A stretch of 64,000 bases of DNA. Origin: Chitinophaga sp. H8 (GTDB taxonomy: Bacteria; Bacteroidota; Bacteroidia; Chitinophagales; Chitinophagaceae). Within the stretch, counting starts at the first letter, position 1. Each line of letters starts with the position of its first letter. Made by a program: the position numbers and the translations under genes. Where the stretch lies: the NCBI RefSeq assembly GCF_040567655.1, contig NZ_JBEXAC010000002.1, positions 2,692,906 through 2,756,905 of the forward strand. The letters are read 5' to 3'. Shown piece by piece: positions 1-8,044 of the stretch. The notes beneath the pieces were generated by a model. The model made no database searches, was not told the DNA's origin, and worked only from the letters and a program-made list of their open reading frames with translations.

Positions 1-1353
1 GTACCTGCCATACATGGGATCATCGGCAATAGCTGGTATAACCCTGCTTTGGGACGCAGCGTTTATTGTGCAGAAGATACTACTGTGACTACCGTAGGTA
101 GTAATTCCAATGCAGGAAAAATGAGTCCGCGGAATATGCTGGTAACTACTATAGGAGATGAATTAAGATTGTCCAATAATTTTCAGAGCAAAGTAATCGG
201 GGTGGCTATTAAAGACCGCGGCGCTATTTTGCCTGCCGGGCACAGCGCTAATGCTGCCTTCTGGTATGATGGTGGTACGGGCAACTGGGTATCCAGCACC
301 TACTATATGAAGCAGTTACCCGTATGGGCACAGGAATTCAACAACCAGAAATGGCCGGAACAATACCTGAAACAACCCTGGACTACTTTATACCCCATTG
401 AAACTTATACTTTAAGCACAGCTGATGATAAAGCTTATGAAGCCAGGTTTAAAGGCGCCAATAACAGTGCTTTTCCGCATGATCTGAGCAAAAATGGTAC
501 AGGCGTTATCAATTCTACTCCTTTTGGTAATACGATGACCCTGGAATTTGCCAAGAAAGCTTTGGAAGCCAATAACCTGGGTAAAGGTCCGGTGACAGAT
601 TTTCTGGCTATCAGCCTTTCTTCCACAGATTATGTAGGGCATCAGTTTGGGCCTAATTCTATTGAAGCAGAAGATACTTACCTGCGCCTGGATAAAGACC
701 TGGGTGAACTTTTCCATTACCTGGATACCAAAATAGGTAAAGGACAATATGTGTTCTTTATTACTGCCGATCATGGGGTAGCGCATGTACCCGGATTCAT
801 GGAAGAAAACAAATTGCCGGGTGAAACCTGGAGTGAGCGTAATGCCATGAATATCCTGAATGGGCAGATCAGTAAAGAGTTTGGTGTGGATAAAGCTATT
901 GCTGCAGCAGATAATTATCAGTTCTGGATGAATCATGATGCGATTGCCAATGCAGGTAAAAAAGAAAGCGAGATCCGCGAATATATCATTGCCCAGCTGA
1001 TGAAAATGCCGGCTATTGCCAATGCTTTTTCATTGAGCAATCTGATGACTACCCCTTTGCCTGAACCCATGCGCGGTATGTTAGCAAATGGCTATCATGC
1101 AAAAAGAAGTGGTGATATCCAGGTGATATTATCCCCCGGATGGATAGATGGGGGTAAAACAGGCACTACCCATGGATTATGGTATCCTTATGATGCACAT
1201 ATTCCGCTGGTATGGATGGGTTGGGGTGTAAAACCTGGTAAAACCAACCGGACGATTGGTATGACGGATATTTCACCTACATTGGCAGCTATGTTGCACA
1301 TACAGATGCCCAGTGGCACGGTAGGTAAGGTGATTGAAGAGATTACGAAATAA
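1..1353 (+). CDS. PafA-like alkaline phosphatase / phosphodiesterase family protein, 5' truncated
   Basis: The frame is open from the first base, so the N-terminus (signal peptide and probably the nucleophile region) lies outside the window; about 450 residues are visible. The protein belongs to the alkaline phosphatase / nucleotide pyrophosphatase superfamily and most resembles the Bacteroidota periplasmic PafA phosphomonoesterases. Visible family marks are the HSANAAFWYDGG segment, a metal-ligand stretch DYVGHQFG (near 628), an ITADHGVAHVPG stretch with the DH metal pair at 769, and a THGLWYPYDAHIP stretch near the C-terminus carrying the last metal-binding His. Substrate cannot be told from this fragment. 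A strong inverted repeat follows the stop codon. Family call is secure; phosphomonoesterase versus diesterase is not decided because the nucleophile is missing. Confidence 0.88.
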   Translation, partial: VPAIHGIIGNSWYNPALGRSVYCAEDTTVTTVGSNSNAGKMSPRNMLVTTIGDELRLSNNFQSKVIGVAIKDRGAILPAGHSANAAFWYDGGTGNWVSSTYYMKQLPVWAQEFNNQKWPEQYLKQPWTTLYPIETYTLSTADDKAYEARFKGANNSAFPHDLSKNGTGVINSTPFGNTMTLEFAKKALEANNLGKGPVTDFLAISLSSTDYVGHQFGPNSIEAEDTYLRLDKDLGELFHYLDTKIGKGQYVFFITADHGVAHVPGFMEENKLPGETWSERNAMNILNGQISKEFGVDKAIAAADNYQFWMNHDAIANAGKKESEIREYIIAQLMKMPAIANAFSLSNLMTTPLPEPMRGMLANGYHAKRSGDIQVILSPGWIDGGKTGTTHGLWYPYDAHIPLVWMGWGVKPGKTNRTIGMTDISPTLAAMLHIQMPSGTVGKVIEEITK

Positions 1354-1378
1354 TCCCCGCAGCTATTCATTTTTAAGG

Positions 1379-1427
1379 CGATGGCCGGCAGGTAACAGGG
1401 AGATTCCCGGTTGTCTGCCGGCCATCG
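1379..1427 (+). terminator. long hairpin after the phosphatase gene
   Basis: Arms CGATGGCCGGCAG (1379-1391) and CTGCCGGCCATCG (1415-1427) are perfect 13-bp complements. The 23-nt loop has an inner GGG/CCC hairpin flanked by AAC/GTT. It is followed by TCAATTTTG, only a weak T tract. It probably ends the phosphatase transcript, but an mRNA-stabilising role is equally possible. Confidence 0.6.
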
Positions 1428-1493
1428 TCAATTTTGTGTTGGGGCATCGTCAAATCTAAAAGCAGTTCACTATCTTTAAACGAAATTCGCTGC

Positions 1494-2273
1494 ATGGAAT
1501 TTTCATTGCTGATATACGAAGTGGCCAACAGAGTAGCTACTATTACACTGAACCGTCCGGAAAAGCGTAATGCACTTAATGGTGCATTGGTAGCGGAGCT
1601 GCAGCAGGCATTTACGCTGGCAGGCGCAGATGATGCGGTAAAAGTAATCGTGCTTAAAGGCAAGGGGGAGGCATTTTGTGCCGGAGCGGATCTGGAATAC
1701 CTGCAGCAATTACAAAAAAACACCTATGAAGATAATCTGGCCGATTCTCAGGCGTTATTGTCCCTGATGCAGCAGATTTATCAACATGATAAGGTAGTGA
1801 TAGCACAGGTGGAAGGTCATGCTATTGCCGGTGGCTGTGGACTGGTAACCATCTGCGATCTTAGTTTTGCCGTGCCGGAAGCGCTGATGGGATATACTGA
1901 AGTGAGGATTGGCTTTATACCAGCCCTGGTGTCTGTATTTCTTGTACGCAAAATAGGAGAAGGGAGGGCCAGAGAGTTATTGCTTACCGGAAAACTGGTG
2001 GCTGCTGAAAAAGCAGCACAACATGGACTTATCACCGCTGTAATACCCGCCGAAAGCATTGCAGCACATGTGGCTAAAGTAGCGGAAGGGTTATGTACGG
2101 AGGCGTCTGCACATTCCCTTAAAGTAACTAAACTGCTGGTAGGCAGTGTACTGGATATGCCTTTGGAAAATGCTTTGGAAATGGCGGCTAAAATGAATGC
2201 CTCCACCCGGGAACATGCTGATTGTAAACAAGGTATCCAGGCTTTTTTGAATAAGGAGAAACCAATATGGTAA
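1494..2273 (+). CDS. enoyl-CoA hydratase/isomerase (crotonase) family protein
   Basis: A 259-residue cytoplasmic crotonase-fold enzyme acting on acyl-CoA thioesters. The start MEFSLLIYEV was chosen because it matches the usual family N-terminus; the frame extends upstream only with non-homologous residues. The oxyanion-hole segments are FCAGADL (61-67) and IAGGCGL (111-117), and the second acidic site is in YTEVRIGFIPA (Glu136). By eye, the position of the first hydratase glutamate (normally GGGxEL) holds Leu117, so a classic two-Glu hydratase mechanism is doubtful; isomerase, methylglutaconyl-CoA-type or another crotonase activity is possible. It stands alone upstream of a secreted protein gene whose open frame overlaps its stop. 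Confidence 0.85.
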   Translation: MEFSLLIYEVANRVATITLNRPEKRNALNGALVAELQQAFTLAGADDAVKVIVLKGKGEAFCAGADLEYLQQLQKNTYEDNLADSQALLSLMQQIYQHDKVVIAQVEGHAIAGGCGLVTICDLSFAVPEALMGYTEVRIGFIPALVSVFLVRKIGEGRARELLLTGKLVAAEKAAQHGLITAVIPAESIAAHVAKVAEGLCTEASAHSLKVTKLLVGSVLDMPLENALEMAAKMNASTREHADCKQGIQAFLNKEKPIW

Positions 2274-2335
2274 AGGGAAAAGCCCGTTCCTGTTTTCCAC
2301 CCGGAAACACTGGCACAGATTTTTCACTATACCCT

Positions 2336-3016
2336 ATGAAAACTATGACCATTATTATGCGAAAGTATTTACCACACACACTGTTACTGACAGCGCTATT
2401 TGTAAGTATCACCGGCAGGTTGATGGCCCAGCAAACAATTTCAGATGCAAAAATCATCTACAAAATGGAATTACCTCCGGAGCAGCTTCAAGTGGATGCT
2501 ATGCTGGAAGGTAGCTCCCTCACCCAATATATGCACGGCCACTTAAGCCGGATAGATATGAATTTTAACATCGTAAAATATACTTACCTGATCAATAGTA
2601 AGGAATCTACGATGGTTACCCTGATCGATCGCCACGGGGATAAATACCTGATCCGCGGTAATAAGGAACAATATGAAAAGGACCTGAAGCAATATGAAGG
2701 CATCCGGTTCAAAGAAGAAAATGCTACCAAACAAATAGCGGGATATACGTGTAAAAAGGCGATTGGTACCATGTCGGACGGCAAAACTTTCGAGGTGTAT
2801 TACGCTCCGCAATTATTGCCCGAAAATAAGCATTATAACAGACGTTTTGTGAATCTGAAGGGATTGCCCCTGGAGTTCGAAATCCTGACTAAAACAGGCG
2901 CTAAAATGCGCGTAGTAGCTACTAAAATAGACCTGTATCCTATCCCGGCTTCTTATTTTGATGTGCCCAAATCAGGCTATAAAGAGGTGAGCCAGGAGGA
3001 GCTGAAGAATATGTAA
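2336..3016 (+). CDS. secreted protein of unknown function (DUF4412-like)
   Basis: About 226 residues. The N-terminus is a signal peptide: after MKTMTIIMRKYLPH comes a hydrophobic core and a cleavage-type LMAQ. Two ATG codons (2336 and 2357) both give workable signals; 2357 would give the more typical short n-region. The mature part has no transmembrane segment and is rich in K/Y/E, with a KEENATKQIAGYTCKKA stretch resembling Bacteroidota DUF4412/GLPGLI-type exported proteins (resistance to family assignment: no cysteine motif beyond one YTCK). It is transcribed toward a bidirectional terminator shared with the gene on the other strand. Function unknown; the family name is a by-eye impression. 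Confidence 0.7.
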   Translation: MKTMTIIMRKYLPHTLLLTALFVSITGRLMAQQTISDAKIIYKMELPPEQLQVDAMLEGSSLTQYMHGHLSRIDMNFNIVKYTYLINSKESTMVTLIDRHGDKYLIRGNKEQYEKDLKQYEGIRFKEENATKQIAGYTCKKAIGTMSDGKTFEVYYAPQLLPENKHYNRRFVNLKGLPLEFEILTKTGAKMRVVATKIDLYPIPASYFDVPKSGYKEVSQEELKNM

Positions 3017-3017
3017 A

Positions 3018-3150
3018 TAAGCTGTTAACTTTTAGCCTTTAGCTATTAGCCTTCCGGCTTTTTATCGTTTACATGAATATCCCAGGATAATTAATTTGAT
3101 TCGCTTCGATGAGCTAAAAGCTAATAGCCAACAGCTAAAAGCTAATAAAA
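3018..3150. repeat. heptamer repeat pair (TTAGCTN type), facing arms
   Basis: Left arm near 3018-3054 reads as successive TTAGC-containing 7-mers (TTTTAGCCTTTAGCTATTAGC); the right arm at 3111-3150 holds the complementary form (GCTAATAGCCAACAGCTAA). The arms can pair imperfectly in 7-nt register around a central non-repeat core. Same family recurs at 12087, 16395, 25560, 34591 and 39131. Confidence 0.75.
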
Positions 3151-3178
3151 AGCCCCGGGTTTCCCCAGGGCCTTTTTT
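3146..3178. terminator. bidirectional terminator between convergent genes
   Basis: AAAAAGCCCCGGG - TTTCC - CCAGGGCCTTTTTT: a GC stem flanked by A and T tracts, with one mismatch and one bulge. It lies between the secreted protein gene on + and the small secreted gene on -, and can serve both. Confidence 0.7.
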
Positions 3179-3199
3179 ATTGAAGAACATCTCTTAGCC

Positions 3200-3583
3200 T
3201 TACTTTAAGGGCAGTACAATTTGTAACCGGTGGTAGTTCATACCATTAGGTTGTTCCATTTTGAAAGAATAAGGCAACACGTAGGTTACATTTCCTTTCT
3301 TATAGGTAAGTACTGATTTAAAATTCAGTGAGCTATTGTTACTGAGCCGGAACTCAGAATTAAGGTTGCCACTATAGCGGTAACCTGCATCCAGACCAAA
3401 CTTTGCCTTAGGCATAGTGGTCAGCGTAATGCGATTCTCTGTCTTTTTATTAACCTTGTCTTTATTATCATCGGGTAAAAGGCTGTTATTCGCCCTTGCT
3501 TCGAATGCACCCACTATAAGCAGTGCCCCCGCTAATAAGCAAGACAATGAAAATACCTGCAATATGTTGTTAAATGTTTTCAT
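3200..3583 (-). CDS. small secreted protein, function unknown
   Basis: 127 residues. The start at 3583 gives MKTFNNILQVFSLSCLLAG, a clean signal peptide ending near FEARAN; residues further upstream in the open frame are not protein-like. The mature part is basic and short, with alternating hydrophobic and polar stretches (FGLDAGYRYSG, EFRLSNNSS, LQIVLPLK) that look like outer-surface beta strands. No known domain recognised. Possibly a small periplasmic or outer-membrane-associated protein; no functional statement can be made. Confidence 0.6.
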   Translation of the reverse strand: MKTFNNILQVFSLSCLLAGALLIVGAFEARANNSLLPDDNKDKVNKKTENRITLTTMPKAKFGLDAGYRYSGNLNSEFRLSNNSSLNFKSVLTYKKGNVTYVLPYSFKMEQPNGMNYHRLQIVLPLK

Positions 3584-3733
3584 TGTATCACAAATGTACA
3601 AACTTTTTGATATATTATATAACAAATCGTTAACGCAATTTACTACATAATCTTAATAAAATGTTAAAAATTACATAAACGGTTATTGCTCACTGCATTT
3701 GTGTGGATGGGGAAAATTGTTATATTTACAGTA

Positions 3734-5155
3734 ATGAATCAGGACTTTCCATTTTTAAACGAGGATTTTGAGGATTTGAGAGAGTTGTTGCAGCAGTTTG
3801 AAAACCTCAGGTCCGGTAAATCTCATTCTTTTCTGGATGAAGATTCTTTTGAGCAGATCATAGACTACTATGACGAGCATGATGAATTGCCAACTGCTAT
3901 GCAGGCCGCGGAAATAGGCATCGCCCAGTTTCCCTACTCTTCCACTCTCTTACTGAAAAAGGCCAACCTGCTGATCGAAACCAAGAAATACAGGGAAGCA
4001 TTGGAATTACTGGAAAAAGCAGCCTTGCTGGACCGTAATGATATCAATCTGTATATCCTGCAAACGGACGTGTACCTGGCGCTGAACCAGCACCAGAAAG
4101 CGGCAGCTGTGCTGGAAGAGCAAATAGAGCAGTTTACGGGTGAAGACAGAACAGAACTGTTGCTGGAGCTGGCAGATGTGTATGACGACTGGGAAGAATT
4201 TGAAAAGGTGTTCGATTGCCTGAAAATGGCGTTGGAGCATGAGCCTAACAGTGAGGAAGCCCTGCATAAAATATGCTTCTGGACAGAATTTACCGGCCGG
4301 AATGAAGAAAGTATCCGCTTGCATACAGACATTATCAACGAATTTCCCTATAACCAGCTGGCCTGGTTTAACCTGGGAACTGCCTACCAGGGGCTTAAAT
4401 TGTATGAAAAAGCCATAGATGCCTACCAATACGCCATCGCTATTGACGAAAAGTTTGATTACGCCTACCGGAACATGGGAGATGCGTACATCCGTTTACA
4501 TAAATATGCCGATGCTATTGAAGTGCTGCAGAAACACCTGGAAATAGCCAAGCCGGAAGATGTGATCTATGAAGCTATCGGCCATTGTTATCAAAGGCAG
4601 AAAAAGTTTACCCAGGCACGTTATTATTACCGTAAAGCCTCCCATCTCAGCCCTACAGACGATAAACTGTACTATAAAATAGCGGTGGCTTACATGATGG
4701 AGGCCAATTGGGACCACGCCGCCAAATCACTGCTCAGCGCTATAAAAATAAATAAGCAAAAAGCAGAGTACAATATTGCCCTGGGAGAATGTTTCCTGGA
4801 ATTGGGCAAAAATAAAGATGCGCTCATGCATTTTATGAACGCAGTAAAAACACGGCCTAAAAGCGCCACCGCCTGGCAGGCACTCATCAAGGGCCTGTAT
4901 ACTTCAGGGTTCCTGGAAGAAGCCCTGACACAATTAACGCAGGCGGAAGAAAAAGCAGGTCGTAAACCCATTTTCGTATACTATCGCGCCGCTATCTTAA
5001 TTGCCATGGGGAAGGCCAAGGAGGGGATCATACACCTGGAAACAGCCCTACAAATGGCACCCAGACTGGTGAAGAAAATAGTGGAGCTTGATCCTGCCCT
5101 CCTCCAACATGGGAATGTGCTCGAACTCATTTCCCGGTACCGTCGTAAACGCTAA
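3734..5155 (+). CDS. tetratricopeptide repeat (TPR) protein
   Basis: 473 residues, no signal peptide, so probably cytoplasmic. The start MNQDFPFLNEDFED was chosen because the upstream part of the frame is not protein-like and the first 15 residues are the acidic N-terminus usual for this Bacteroidota family. Nearly the whole length is helical repeats of about 34 residues with the TPR pattern (for example AWFNLGTAYQGLKLYEKAIDAYQYA, given here in part: WFNLGTAYQGLKLYEKAI). About ten repeats can be counted by eye. TPR arrays serve as protein-binding scaffolds; the partner is not shown by the context. Single-gene transcript, no obvious partner. Confidence 0.85.
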   Translation: MNQDFPFLNEDFEDLRELLQQFENLRSGKSHSFLDEDSFEQIIDYYDEHDELPTAMQAAEIGIAQFPYSSTLLLKKANLLIETKKYREALELLEKAALLDRNDINLYILQTDVYLALNQHQKAAAVLEEQIEQFTGEDRTELLLELADVYDDWEEFEKVFDCLKMALEHEPNSEEALHKICFWTEFTGRNEESIRLHTDIINEFPYNQLAWFNLGTAYQGLKLYEKAIDAYQYAIAIDEKFDYAYRNMGDAYIRLHKYADAIEVLQKHLEIAKPEDVIYEAIGHCYQRQKKFTQARYYYRKASHLSPTDDKLYYKIAVAYMMEANWDHAAKSLLSAIKINKQKAEYNIALGECFLELGKNKDALMHFMNAVKTRPKSATAWQALIKGLYTSGFLEEALTQLTQAEEKAGRKPIFVYYRAAILIAMGKAKEGIIHLETALQMAPRLVKKIVELDPALLQHGNVLELISRYRRKR

Positions 5156-5179
5156 TCCTGTTAATTAGCGTTAAATTAC

Positions 5180-5210
5180 TTTCATCAATAAAGTATACTT
5201 CTTATTTTTG
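5180..5210 (+). promoter_or_regulatory. Bacteroidota promoter, -33 TTTC / -7 TATTTTTG
   Basis: TTTC at 5180-5183, 19-bp spacer, TATTTTTG at 5203-5210 matches TTTG-N19-TAnnTTTG with one mismatch in the -33 box. It leaves an untranslated leader of about 180 nt before the phosphosulfolactate-synthase-like gene; I see no riboswitch fold in that leader. Confidence 0.6.
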
Positions 5211-5396
5211 CGCCGGTTTTCTAATTAACTTTTATTAGGCCGAACTGACAATAATGGGTTTAACTGTTTAATTCTTAACGCCTAACGGTTATTTATGTAC
5301 TACTATAATTTATTAGTTGCATATTTACTGTTGCAAAACGTATTTAACAGCAATAGCCGGTTAGCGTTGGGTTAACTGACCATTAAGAGGATAAAA

Positions 5397-6170
5397 ATGT
5401 TTCAAATGAATTTTAATCTGACACAGATTCCGGAAAGGACACAACAGCCCCGTACGAATGGTCTTACCATGGTAATGGATAAAGGGCTGAGTTTGGAAGA
5501 AGCAAAGAATTTTTTATCGGTCGCGGCACCCCATGTTGATATCCTGAAGCTGGGATTTGGTACAGCTTTCGTTACTCCCAACCTTCGCCAGAAAATAGAA
5601 CTTTACCAGGCTGCCAATATCCCCGTTTATTTTGGCGGTACCCTGTTCGAAGCATTTCTTATCCGCAACCAGTTTGAGGAATATATCAAGGTGATAAAGG
5701 ATTATGGCATTACCTATATGGAAGTGTCTGATGGTTCTATCACTATCCCCCACGCTGAAAAATGTGGCTATATCGAAAAGCTGGCTAAGGTAGGCGTAGT
5801 ATTGAGTGAAGTAGGCTCTAAGGATGCGGAGCATATCATTCCGCCCTATAAATGGATCGAATTAATGCGTGCTGAACTGTCTGCCGGTGCTACCTATGTG
5901 ATTGCGGAAGCCCGCGAAAGCGGCAACGTAGGTATCTACCGCGGATCCGGTGAGGTACGGGAAGGGCTGGTACAGGAGATCCTGACCCAGATCCCTGCTG
6001 AGAAAATTATCTGGGAAGCTCCTCAAAAGGCACAACAACTGTATTTCCTGGAACTGGTAGGTTGTAATGTGAATCTGGGCAACCTGGCTCCGCACGAAGT
6101 AATCGCACTGGAAGCTATGCGTATCGGCCTCAGAGGCGATACTTTCCACCTGTACCTTGACAAAGCATAA
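5397..6170 (+). CDS. phosphosulfolactate synthase-like protein (ComA family)
   Basis: 257 residues, a TIM-barrel family whose founding member joins sulfite to phosphoenolpyruvate giving phosphosulfolactate. Recognisable are the N-terminal RTNGLTMVMDKGL, the barrel strand VDILKLGFGTAFV, YFGGTLFEAFL, and the C-terminal GCNVNLGNLAPHEVIALEA with GLRGDTFHL. The start has AAGAGG nine bases upstream; an internal ATG at 5406 is possible. A long hairpin follows and then aroE, so the two are neighbours but perhaps not one transcript. Coenzyme M is not expected in this phylum; a role in sulfonate or sulfolipid-type metabolism is an inference. Confidence 0.82.
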   Translation: MFQMNFNLTQIPERTQQPRTNGLTMVMDKGLSLEEAKNFLSVAAPHVDILKLGFGTAFVTPNLRQKIELYQAANIPVYFGGTLFEAFLIRNQFEEYIKVIKDYGITYMEVSDGSITIPHAEKCGYIEKLAKVGVVLSEVGSKDAEHIIPPYKWIELMRAELSAGATYVIAEARESGNVGIYRGSGEVREGLVQEILTQIPAEKIIWEAPQKAQQLYFLELVGCNVNLGNLAPHEVIALEAMRIGLRGDTFHLYLDKA

Positions 6171-6189
6171 TACACTTATAAAGCAATAG

Positions 6190-6252
6190 ACTGTTACAGA
6201 TAGTAATACCCGGATAGTTTGAACTATGGGAACCTGTCTGTAACAGTTTATT
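6190..6252 (+). terminator. two-part hairpin downstream of the ComA-like gene
   Basis: Outer arms ACTGTTACAGATAG (6190-6203) and CTGTCTGTAACAGT (6234-6247) pair with one G-T; an inner hairpin CCC..ATAGT-TTGA-ACTAT.GGG fills the loop. TTATTTA follows. Likely terminator or partial attenuator before aroE. Confidence 0.55.
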
Positions 6253-6284
6253 TAATACGGATGATCTTTCTAATTTAAAAGAGT

Positions 6285-7019
6285 ATGAAAGTATACGGGC
6301 TGATCGGTTATCCCCTGAGCCATTCTTTTTCCAAAGGTTTTTTTGCGGAAAAGTTTCAACGGGAAGGTATACAGCAATGTGTATACGAAAATTTCCCTAT
6401 TCCCACTATTGCAGACTTTCCCGGTTTACTACAGGCACAGCCCCAGCTGAGCGGTCTAAATGTAACCATCCCTTATAAAGAAGCCATTTTACCTTTTCTG
6501 GATGAATTAAGCCCCGCAGCGGCTAAGATTAAAGCGGTGAATTGTATCCGGTTTCATGATGGCAGGAAAACAGGCTATAATACGGACGTGATCGGGTTTA
6601 AAAAGTCCCTGTTGCCTTTCCTGCAGCCACATCATACCCGGGCACTGGTATTAGGTACCGGCGGTGCTGCAAAAGCAGTGATGTATGTACTGGAGGAACT
6701 GGGTATAGCTTATACACTGGTAAGCCGTACTGCTGCGGATGGTGTGGTAACCTATGCCTCACTTGATGCTGCAATGATGGCGGCTCATACACTTATTGTA
6801 AATACTTCTCCGCTGGGGATGTATCCGGATGTAGACAAAGCTCCTCCGCTACCTTACGAATGTTTGTCTTCTCAGCATCTGCTGTACGATTTAATCTATA
6901 ACCCGGAGAAAACATTGTTCCTGCAAAAAGGAGCTGCACGTGGGGCGGCTGTTAAAAACGGCCATGAAATGCTGATACTCCAGGCGGAAGCTTCCTGGGA
7001 CATATGGAATGATCAATAA
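6285..7019 (+). CDS. aroE: shikimate dehydrogenase
   Basis: 244 residues; NADPH-dependent reduction of 3-dehydroshikimate to shikimate in aromatic amino acid biosynthesis, cytoplasmic. Substrate-site marks are GYPLSHSFSKGFF at the N-terminus, NVTIPYKE with the catalytic Lys, and NTDVIGF with the catalytic Asp. The cofactor loop is GTGGAAKAV. The protein is somewhat shorter than the E. coli enzyme (about 270), as is common in this phylum. It ends at a perfect bidirectional terminator facing a methyltransferase gene. Confidence 0.95.
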   Translation: MKVYGLIGYPLSHSFSKGFFAEKFQREGIQQCVYENFPIPTIADFPGLLQAQPQLSGLNVTIPYKEAILPFLDELSPAAAKIKAVNCIRFHDGRKTGYNTDVIGFKKSLLPFLQPHHTRALVLGTGGAAKAVMYVLEELGIAYTLVSRTAADGVVTYASLDAAMMAAHTLIVNTSPLGMYPDVDKAPPLPYECLSSQHLLYDLIYNPEKTLFLQKGAARGAAVKNGHEMLILQAEASWDIWNDQ

Positions 7020-7040
7020 GATTTTACAGGATACTACTAT

Positions 7041-7080
7041 AAAAAATGGCTGCTTTAATATTTAAAAGCAGCCATTTTTA
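7041..7080. terminator. bidirectional terminator
   Basis: AAAAATGGCTGCTTT (7042-7056) and AAAGCAGCCATTTTT (7065-7079) form a perfect 15-bp stem whose ends supply T tracts on both strands. It separates convergent aroE and the methyltransferase gene. Confidence 0.85.
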
Positions 7081-7095
7081 TGCATCAGCATATTA

Positions 7096-7893
7096 TTATA
7101 GTGGCTTAATCAGGTAGTATACGCAGGTAGTAAAAAAATTACGTACAAAAGGAATGGCCGCCAGTGGCTTCCATTGTTCCCGCGCGCTTACGCCGAACTT
7201 GTATTTATAGATGGGATTGATCAGGTAAAATTTGCGCTGGGTAATCTTATATTGCTGGCGTTTTACGATCCGCTCAAAACGTTCAATAGAAATCCCCGTA
7301 TCCTTTATTTCCATTAATTCCTGTATAATAGGTTCCGGTTCTTTAAAAGCACGCAATAGCCCTCTGTACAAAGGGCGGGGCAATAGGTGTATGTAAGGCA
7401 TCAGGGTCAGCACTTTACTGGTGCATACCTGCTGATGGCCGCCATGGGGCATATACCAGGGTGGAAACCCGAAATATACCTGCCCGCGCGGGCTTAATAA
7501 TTGTTTCAGGTGTCCGATAATTTTCTCCTGGTCTGGGATATGTTCAATCGCATCCTTCAGGATGATCACATCAAAAGTGTGACGGTATTCCCCTAAAAAA
7601 TCAAGGTCATAAATATTCTTTGCAATCAGGCGCAGTTGCCCGGTACCGGTATATTCTTTTAAAAAGCCTTCCGCCAGATCAATGCGTTGTTGAGATAGAT
7701 CTACCCCTACACAGATACAGCCCTTTTCCAGGAGGGGAGTAAGCACCCCGCCTTCACCACAGCCTACTTCCATTACTTTCAGGCCAGCGATATCCGGAAA
7801 TTCTTTTTCAATAAAGGGGATCACATAGTTGCGGGAGTTGTCCACCTGTTGCTGGTACCGCACATTATCATCCCTGTGTTGTAGTAACGACAT
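7096..7893 (-). CDS. class I SAM-dependent methyltransferase
   Basis: 265 residues. Start taken at MSLLQHRDDNVRYQ; the longer open frame upstream runs through a repeat. The Rossmann SAM-binding motif I is VMEVGCGEGG, followed by CVGVDLS (acidic residue of strand 2) and FDVIILKDAIEHI (motif with the usual D/E-x-x-EH pattern of UbiE/ubiquinone-type methyltransferases). The C-terminal half (GFPPWYMPHGGHQ and a basic tail) is not specific. Substrate unknown; could be a lipid, quinone or small polar metabolite. Divergent from truB, with a repeat between. Confidence 0.85.
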   Translation of the reverse strand: MSLLQHRDDNVRYQQQVDNSRNYVIPFIEKEFPDIAGLKVMEVGCGEGGVLTPLLEKGCICVGVDLSQQRIDLAEGFLKEYTGTGQLRLIAKNIYDLDFLGEYRHTFDVIILKDAIEHIPDQEKIIGHLKQLLSPRGQVYFGFPPWYMPHGGHQQVCTSKVLTLMPYIHLLPRPLYRGLLRAFKEPEPIIQELMEIKDTGISIERFERIVKRQQYKITQRKFYLINPIYKYKFGVSAREQWKPLAAIPFVRNFFTTCVYYLIKPL

Positions 7894-7924
7894 ATTATAA
7901 AAATTGTGTGAAAATAGGAAAAAA

Positions 7925-8030
7925 TAAGAAGAAGCTATCAGCCATGAGCTATGAGTGGGGAGCTGCCCTCCGTGAAACAGGTTTTGTGAACGAAAGCGCA
8001 TAGCTCGCAGCTCGTTGCTCACAGCTATTC
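7925..8030. repeat. GAGCT-type heptamer repeat in a divergent intergenic region
   Basis: AGCTATCAGCCATGAGCTATGAG at its left (written here in pieces: AGCTATCAGCC, ATGAGCTATGAG) faces ATAGCTCGCAGCTCGTTGCTC at its right. Units of 7 nt built on GAGCT/AGCTC. The right end abuts the truB -7 box. Confidence 0.65.
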
Positions 8031-8032
8031 TA

Positions 8033-8040
8033 TATCTTTG
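8033..8040 (+). promoter_or_regulatory. candidate -7 box TATCTTTG for truB
   Basis: A perfect TAnnTTTG lies only 4 nt before the first ATG of truB. A good -33 box at 19-bp distance is not evident (a TTG sits 15 bp upstream). If used, the transcript would start at or within a few bases of the ATG, that is, leaderless. Confidence 0.45.
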
Positions 8041-8044
8041 CCAA

